Shown: positions 57,041-64,000 of the stretch, one piece after another | Numbering within the stretch: the stretch's first letter is position 1 | Layout of the letters: each line of letters opens with the position of its first letter | Assembly (NCBI GenBank): GCA_947247005.1 | Contig: OX365956.1 | Span: 8,638,089 to 8,702,088 of the forward strand | Length of the DNA stretch: 64,000 nt | Reading direction: 5' to 3' | Origin: Spisula solida | Taxonomy: Eukaryota; Mollusca; Bivalvia; Venerida; Mactridae | The notes under the pieces: generated by a model | Databases searched by the model: none | What the model was told of the DNA's origin: nothing | The model's input: the letters and a program-made list of their open reading frames with translations, nothing else | Translations under genes and position numbers: made by a program

Positions 57041-57046
57041 CTTTTT

Positions 57047-58309
57047 ATACGCCCGTTGAAAACGGGACGTATTATGTGAACACCCTTGGCGTGCGGGCGT
57101 GCGGGCGGGCGGCGGCGTCCAGTAATTTGTCTGTACTCTAGCGCAAACAGTTTTCATCCGATCATCTTCAAACTTGCTGACAATGCTTATGGGCATAATA
57201 TCTAGGCCAAGTTGGATGATAGGCCAAATCAGCCTAGGGCTTATTGGGTTATGGTCCTTTAATAACCAAATAAGTATGAATTTGGCCTTGTCTGTACTCT
57301 TACGCTAACAGTTTTCATCTGATCATCTTCAAACTTGCTAACAATGCTTATGGGCATAATATCTAGGCCAAGTTTGATTAAAGGCCAAATCGACATAGGC
57401 CTTATTGGGTTATGGTCCTTTAATTACCAAATAAGTATGAAATTGGCTTTGTCTGTACTCTTACGCTAACAGTTTTCATGCGATCATCCTCAAACTTGCT
57501 GATAATGCTTATGGGCATAATATCTAGGCCAAGGTCGATTTAAGGCCAAATTGGCTTAGGCCTTATTGGGTTATGGTCCTATAATTACCAAAATAAATGT
57601 GAAATTTACCTTGTCTGTTCTTTAGTGCAAACAGTTTTCATCTGATCATCTTCAAACTTTGTGACAATGCTTATGGGAATAATATCTAGGCCAAGTTAGA
57701 TCATAGGCCAAGTCGGCTTAGGCCTTATTGGGTTATGGGCCTTTAATTACCAAATAAGTATGAACTTGGCCTTGTCTGTACTCTAACGCAAATAGTTTTC
57801 ATCCGATCATCTTCAACCTTTGTGACTATGCTTATGGGCATAATATCTAGGCAAAGTTCGATTATAGGCCAAATCGGCCTAGGCGTCATTTGGTTATGGG
57901 CCTAAATTAATTACCAAATAAGTATGAAATTGGCATTGTCTGTGCTCTAACGCATACAGTTTTCATGCGATCGTCTTCAAACTTTGTGACAATGCTTATG
58001 GGCATAATATCTAGGCCAAGGTCGATTTAAGGCCAAATTGGCTTAGGTCTTATTGGGTTATGGTCCTATAATTACCAAAATAAATGTGAAATTTACCTTG
58101 TCTGTTCTTTAGTGCAAACAGTTTTCATCTGATCATCTTCAAACTTTGTGACAATGCTTATGGGAATAATATCTAGGCCAAGTTAGATCATAGGCCAAGT
58201 CGGCTTAGGCCTTCTTGGGTTATGGTCCTTTAATTAAAAAAAATGTTGGATTGTTTGTTTATTTCATTCATCATGCCCTGAGACTCACCATGCCCCAAGA
58301 CGGGCGTAT
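57047..58309 (+). mobile_element. Inverted-repeat element carrying a seven-copy 162-bp array
   Basis: Outer ends 'atacgcccgt' and 'acgggcgtat' are inverted; the left end also has the hairpin 'cccgttgaaaacggg' and a GGGCG-rich stretch. Inside are seven copies of a 161-164 bp unit, anchored on 'cagttttcatctgatcatct'+'tcaaac' at 57148, 57309, 57470, 57632, 57793, 57957 and 58119. Units 3-4 and 6-7 are nearly identical pairs 487 bp apart. No coding sequence. Confidence 0.85.
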
Positions 58310-58489
58310 TTTGTGACATTTTGGCACTCTTGTTCATTTTTATTTTGTATACAAGTCGCGTTTCGTATGTATTGAAACAATTGAATTAAATAGTAATAAA
58401 TTGTTGATTTAAAATAAGTATGTGTTTCATTGTATTCGTGTTGAGTTTGTCCATGCGAGACCTACACCAGCAGACCTATAACACAGACA

Positions 58490-58710
58490 ATTTGACCTGA
58501 TCCTGACCATTATGCATAAACATATTACAAGGTTCTTGTGTTGAATTTCCGCCTTCAAATCGTGCAATATCTGTCCTACAGATTTGTGTTTGTATTAAGT
58601 CTCGAGCGTCGTGTTACTTCCCGCTTATGAAAACATACAACCGGGGTTATAAATATAGACACTATATCAGCGGTTATAAATTATGCTAATAAAAGGTCGA
58701 GAGTCGTGTA
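58490..58710 (+). repeat. Dispersed repeat family R2, copy 2
   Basis: Matches 26375-26610 in order and orientation, and 36345-36480 in reverse. Confidence 0.65.
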
Positions 58711-58877
58711 CAATTTTCCGGACTATATTTCATATGCATTTACTGTTATCTCCATTTTATTTTGATAGCACTGTCTACGGGATTCCATTTTGGAAGACGA
58801 AAATGCGTTGCGTTCCTTTAGTATTATTCGCGTGGTTTAAATCTTTGAGGAAAATATTTTAAACTCTAACCGACTTA

Positions 58878-59203
58878 GGGCCATATTCACATCCTATCCT
58901 CCACTCTCACTCACTGAGTTAATCCAAATTTAATTATCGTTTCGTCCGTGCGTTTGAGTGTGAACTCGACCTAACCTGAAATTGGTATTCACAACGGTAA
59001 GTGTAGCTGGAGTTGACTCGACTGAGTGAGGAATTTTCGAGGGAGCGAAACGTCGACTTGAGCGTGACTCCAACCAAACTCAATGGAATGTTAGTGAATA
59101 CCAAAGTTAGTCACTAACTAAAATGGACAACCCACTCGAGGTAGAAGAATTTGAGGAGATGTGGTTACGTGCATACCGATTTAGCGCACGAAGGTTGAAC
59201 TAA
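58878..59203 (+). mobile_element. Possible PIF/Harbinger-like 5' end
   Basis: TTA followed by 'gggccatattcac' has the form of a Harbinger terminus with its 3-bp TWA target site. About 245 bp further an ATG (59123) opens a 26-codon frame, 'MDNPLEVEEFEEMWLRAYRF'+'SARRLN', then a stop. This would be only the beginning of a protein. Inverted 'ttggtattcac' / 'gtgaataccaa' lie between. The transposase body and the right end are not seen. The assignment is tentative. Confidence 0.3.
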
Positions 59204-59590
59204 TAAAGTTATTGTAGTTTCAAATTAAACTACACAACAAATTCATATGATCGTGTGGGTTGATAAATATACAATCATAAATATAAATTTATTCATAATT
59301 TGTTATCTAAAAGTATATTATTTGGACAAATAAAGTTACTGTAATAAGTGTATAAAGTATCTGGAATTAAAATTTAGTCATATTACGTTATGTTAATTAA
59401 ATGCATGGTATTTATATATGGAGCATAACTATGAAATTATAACGTTATTGTTTTCATTCTTTGCCATATTATTATTTTTAATCCCGCCCAATGTTGATAT
59501 GAAGATGACTGAAATATTTAAACGAATAAAAAACGTGCTAACTTGCAACACATACTGATGATGTGCATTGCAATCATTCATGAGTCAATG

Positions 59591-59855
59591 TGCCGCCTCG
59601 ATAGCCTACTGTTAGTGCGTCCGCTTCGAGTGCGTGAAGCCCCAGGTTCGATCCGGGGTCACTTCATGCTAAAAACGAAATGGTATTACTATTTCCCTTG
59701 CAAGATGTCCAGCATAATAAGCGAAAGCTGGCTTCTCTTCTCTTGTGTATATCGATATCATTGTGACAATGGATAAAATTGGGCATGATGTGTCTAGAAT
59801 GGTTAATATTAGTTCAAGGTTGTACCAACTTGTTTCATAATCAACCTAAAACCAA
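59591..59855 (+). mobile_element. tRNA-derived SINE, copy 3
   Basis: Head 'cgcctcgatagcctactgtt'+'agtgcgtcc', B-box 'aggttcgatccggggtc', core 'aaaacgaaat', 'attcc'-like 'atttcccttgcaag', 'aagctggcttctcttctctt', and the tail 'cttgtttcataatcaaccta'+'aa'. Same layout as 15635-15896. Confidence 0.8.
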
Positions 59856-62800
59856 GAAGTTTATGCATAAGCTAACTCATGTACTAATTTTTTTTTATAC
59901 ATGTCGCTCATTAAATGACATTCTAGGAATTATGGCTTTTTAGTTATCGGGCTTCCCCGGAACGGAGTCCATCTCCTTCGACTTCTTAATTATTAACATG
60001 ACATTACCTGCTTGACGGTCGGTGGAATTCATATTGACGTGATATGATATTTAATATTGAGTCCACGCCGAAAACATAAGGCAAATGGTACGGTGTCTTC
60101 TTCGATATGCGCATCCTTTATTCATTTAGAACGCGTACGCATTGTCTTGCATAAATGTTTTGTTGGAATATATCATTGTAAATCATTATACACGTTCATT
60201 CCACGTTAATTACATTAAAGACTATGGTTTACCTATAGTCGACGTTATCCGGGGTGACATAGATTTTAGCGGCTTCATGCCGCCCTTGAAAATATAAAAC
60301 ATTTAGTACCCGTATACCTTACAGTATTTCTCACGGCGTTTGGATATTATGCATCACTTTTTGCTTTGACCAAAGCCTCGTGCATCACTTTTGGTCAAAA
60401 CGTTGGAGACACAAGGTTGGTTGTTATTTCAGCTCGGGTTATTTTAAATGATTTATTTATTTGATTATTAATTGAACGCATTTTTAAAACATTGAAATAT
60501 ACATTGAATGTCTTTAATATAGTGTTTATGCATTTATTTGAATAAATTGAGAATATACGAACACATTTATATGTATTGTGAATTATATAGGTGGAAATTT
60601 ATTTTGTATTATTTAATCTTTCACATGATGACAAACGAGCGAAATATTTGGTGAATATTTTAATGTTGTGGTCTAAAAGCAGAAAATATCAATAGCCGTG
60701 TGTAAAATTTATCACTTTTATGTTTATTGAATTTGTCGCACGAGGCGGACAGGTAGATAGCTGTGTTAGCGAAATAAATCGATAAGAATGTAAATAGTTA
60801 TTCCACGGAAAGCATGCTTTTGTTGTAGTATAAAAACTGGTTATAGTTAGTAATATGGTTTAACAATACACGGACACATTGGTAGTAGTTAGCATGTTGA
60901 GGTAGAAACACGTGGATTTGATTGATATGTGAACCAAATCACGTGAAGGGCGGTTGAATGGTTAAAGTCGTTTTATGCGTTGCGGTGTTGAAAATAATGT
61001 TGAACAACTTCATTATGTTTATTTTAACAAATGTAAATATAAAGACTTGTTTGCTCGTTGTTGCCATTTTATTTTTCAGAGAAGTATTTTACCAGCCACA
61101 TGTTAACAGCTACGGTCACGTGGGTTGGAAAGAGCTCTGTTGGTGAAGGTAGTATAACGCAGTTGGGAAAGGTTTGCACAGAGGAGTCTGGTAATGAAAC
61201 TTTTAACATCAGCTTTAACATGGATGTCATAAACTTTAATTTATTTCGGAATCAATAATTCAGTTTCAAATAAGATTAAAATTACTAGATATAAGGGACA
61301 ATATTTTAACTATGGACTGTTATTAACTTAACAACGTTATGTTTATTATATTAGCAGTATATTTGTTATGTGTGTTACCTACATTCAGCTTGTCATGGAG
61401 TTCACGTGTGTAATTAAGAACACGGTGGTAATATAAGCAGAGCTTCATACATTTTGTAATTATAAAGGTTGAAAACATGTCCTGCTATATAGGGTTTATA
61501 GCGCTTTTATCAATTTATTCTAGTTCTCATATTAGTTCATAGCTGATTTTATAGAATGGATAGTTTTAAGAAGCTGAGGGGAAACTTAAGTTCAACTCCA
61601 ACTGTTAGCCCCCCTAATATCTAAAAAGCCACGTTTTGGTCAGTGTGATTTAGACCTAATGGTAAATAGCAAAATAATATTGTTTCTTTCAATAAATGTA
61701 ATAGAATGCTTAAATTCAGTCAAATATTAGAATGATTAAATTTAGTCAAATACTACCCATGAGATAATAAAGGCGCAAGGTAAAGTAGAAACCGGTGTAA
61801 TGTTACGTTACAAACGTCTGAATAGGTATAGGAAATGTTACTGTTACAATTACCATTCATTTAATTTAATTCAAATTGTAAATACACACATGCGTTGAAT
61901 AAAATACAGGAAACTTAGCAAACACTTTGAGGCTTAGCATAGAAGGTGCTGTAGACGAAATATGTCCAAGGTTTCAATGATAGCTTTTATGGGTTATTAA
62001 CCAATAGATGTACATTGTACAATGTGCATAAACTAATCACATACTTAAATAAGTTATTTTAGAATAGTTAGGACTTATTATGCACACGGCAACTAATCCT
62101 GCAGGTAAATTTTAGGCAACAATTTTAACATTAGATCTGATTTTAAAAACTCGAAAAAAAAAATCTTTTTAAGGCTGATTGATTGTTCCTTTAAAGGTCG
62201 GCCGATAATCCTACGTTATACCCCCTAGAGTAGTAGGTACCAGGTAAAATGATGTACTAGTATCTTGTAAATGTCTCATAACTGACTTGATATTGATAAA
62301 ATAATGGAAAAGAAGGCTACTATTTTGCGTTTATACTTGTTGCCATTCAATTTCAATAATAGAAATATTACGACTTTGTTTATATAATTGCACGCTTACT
62401 TCTGGAAGAAACATTAAATGTTACAGACATAATAAAACTATGTATAACAAAACATTTATATACAAAATGAATTATAAGTAAGAAACAAATAATAAAGAAT
62501 ACATTCTATGTAAACTTGGTATTATATATGTGTGTACAACGTTCATACGTACAGATATCCGTGGGGAAATAAAGTCACGATCCATTGTTATATACGATTG
62601 TTTCATAGGCAATGGTTAACATTGATTCAAGGTTCATTATCATGGAGGGTAAAAGTGAATGAAAATATAATTTTAATCAAGAAACAAAAACATTTGTATT
62701 TTTAAGTGACATGGTCTTTAAACTACAGCATCCGGTCCCGGCCTTGAATTCCATTTCAGTTTGCTATGAGAGGGTGTCATTTAAATATGAGTTTGTCAAG

Positions 62801-64000
62801 TTTAAATATGAGTAAGGTAGTTTCATTATAGAAAAGCAAATACCTCCTTTGACAACATTATGTTAGGAGTTAGGAAATATAGTTATTGCTGCCCACTGGT
62901 TGTTTTTGACTTGTTTTTTCATAACCCAGTGTAGAATACATTTTTTATACAATTTTAATGGTTTTGTCATAATTATGTTGTTTGTTCATAAATGATATTA
63001 ACATACATCAGCAGTAATAAAATTAACATTTTTTATTGAGTGTGAATAATGATGTATTTTATCATAACTGATTGAAAATAACTATAATAATTTTTAAATA
63101 ACGGAGTTGCAATGTTCCGTATGCTAATTAAAATCAATTTCTATAGCATCAAAATAAGCAGCAATTTTGGTAAAAAGGGGGTTTAGTAATATGTAGAATC
63201 ATTATGATTAAAATGATCATACCACAGAGCTCGAATAAATCATAAAAGACTGAGAATATCGGAATTTAAACAACATGAATAATGTCAGTTTACAATTGTA
63301 TGTTTATATACGAGTAGTGCATGTTATACAGTTATTTCTGCAAAGTTGAGTAAATAATGGGCTAATTATCAATAAATGCAGTTGGGTATGCTTTTTGAAG
63401 TCTTAGAGGAATTGGAGACGTGTTTTAAAGCAGCGTGAATGTAAAATATCGATAAAAACAATATGCACTTGGTATGTTCATGAAGCAAGACGTCTAAAAA
63501 TGTTATTGTTCATATGTTTGTCATTAATAAGCAAAGCGTAGCTAAATTTCTGGAATATTCATATGTTGGTATCAGTAGGTTTCGACGGTTGATGATATAT
63601 ACCCCAGTCAGCGGAGAATATTACACTATATTATGCAACGCCTTTATTAGTGGATGGTCGAGGCCGGTTTGGCCTGGTTGCGCACTCGACAAAATAGGTA
63701 TAAGATGTTGTTGTAGCAAGTAATATTGGTGATTCGGTAAAATTCAACAGAAAGGCATTTACATATATTACAAACATTAATAACCCCATTGTTATGAATT
63801 TTCCATTTGGACCATTAACCTGTCATTTTCTTAAATATATATATTTCTTGCTGTTGGCAACGGTGCATTTCTTTGTTGTTGAATTTTAAGATAGAGGAGG
63901 TTACGGTCATAACACCAAGTATGTTCACAAAGTAATTTGAATTAGAGGTAATGTCATGCCTAGGTTAATGAAATAACACTACCTGTATTAAATGTATGAC
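59856..64000. other. Mostly featureless A+T-rich DNA
   Basis: No tandem repeat, MITE or supported gene was recognised over about 4 kb apart from the weak exon candidate at 61080-61148. The frame at 63514-63723 includes a C-x13-C stretch with a W but no known domain. Confidence 0.4.
61080..61148 (+). CDS. Weak internal-exon candidate
   Basis: A 69-bp stretch lies between a good acceptor (ATTTTTCAG) and a moderate donor (GAAG|GTAGTA). It reads 'KYFTSHMLTATVTWVGKSSV'+'GE' in the frame that continues open on both sides. 'TATVTWVGKSS' resembles the central strand of hotdog-fold acyl-CoA thioesterases (A-x-V-x-W-V-G-[RK]-[ST]-S). No partner exons were recognised, so this may be chance. Confidence 0.2.

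Overview
The window looks like nuclear DNA of an animal, most likely a lophotrochozoan and probably a bivalve mollusc. It is A+T rich by eye (about two thirds). Genes are small, split by GT-AG introns and far apart. The rest is crowded with MITEs, tRNA-derived SINEs, satellites and a DIRS-type retroelement relic. No bacterial operons and no intact tRNA or rRNA genes were seen. The organism call is inference from repeat style and gene type.

Layout. 1-12 kb holds no convincing gene; its main feature is a direct segmental duplication (545-3710 and 7427-11520). 12-20 kb holds MITEs, one SINE and an orphan minus-strand signal-peptide exon (19714-19803). 21-24.5 kb holds a TA-flanked 834-bp element and a 22-bp satellite split by a 657-bp insertion. 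25-30 kb is MITEs and dispersed repeats.

The coding core is 30.8-54.7 kb. It holds four small genes of one type, here A, B, C and D. Each encodes a signal peptide, a short cysteine-rich ectodomain ending in CC or CC..CC, one transmembrane helix and a short tail. Intron phases are shared: phase 2 between ectodomain and TM exons in all four, phase 1 after the TM exon in A, C and D. The design matches the Shisa/CYYR1/WBP1/VOPP1/TMEM92 group (STMC6 superfamily), but the paralogs are very divergent. A(-)/B(+) and C(-)/D(+) are head-to-head pairs with start codons 2470 and 2485 bp apart. Intronic blocks are shared between A and C and between B and D, which suggests block duplication of an ancestral divergent pair followed by exon reshuffling and transposon insertion. 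B is complete (116 aa). D can be read to a stop (140 aa) and has a possible alternative 3' exon that would give a secreted form. The tail exons of A and C were not found.

51.9-53.6 kb is a truncated, frameshifted DIRS-type element lying in the last intron of D. 54.3-58.3 kb is mostly tandem repeats: 19-bp, 12-bp, 28-bp, and a 162-bp array with higher-order structure inside a terminal-inverted-repeat element. 58.8-64 kb holds a PIF/Harbinger-like terminus, a SINE and largely featureless A+T-rich DNA with one weak exon candidate. All coordinates of splice sites and repeat edges were read by eye.
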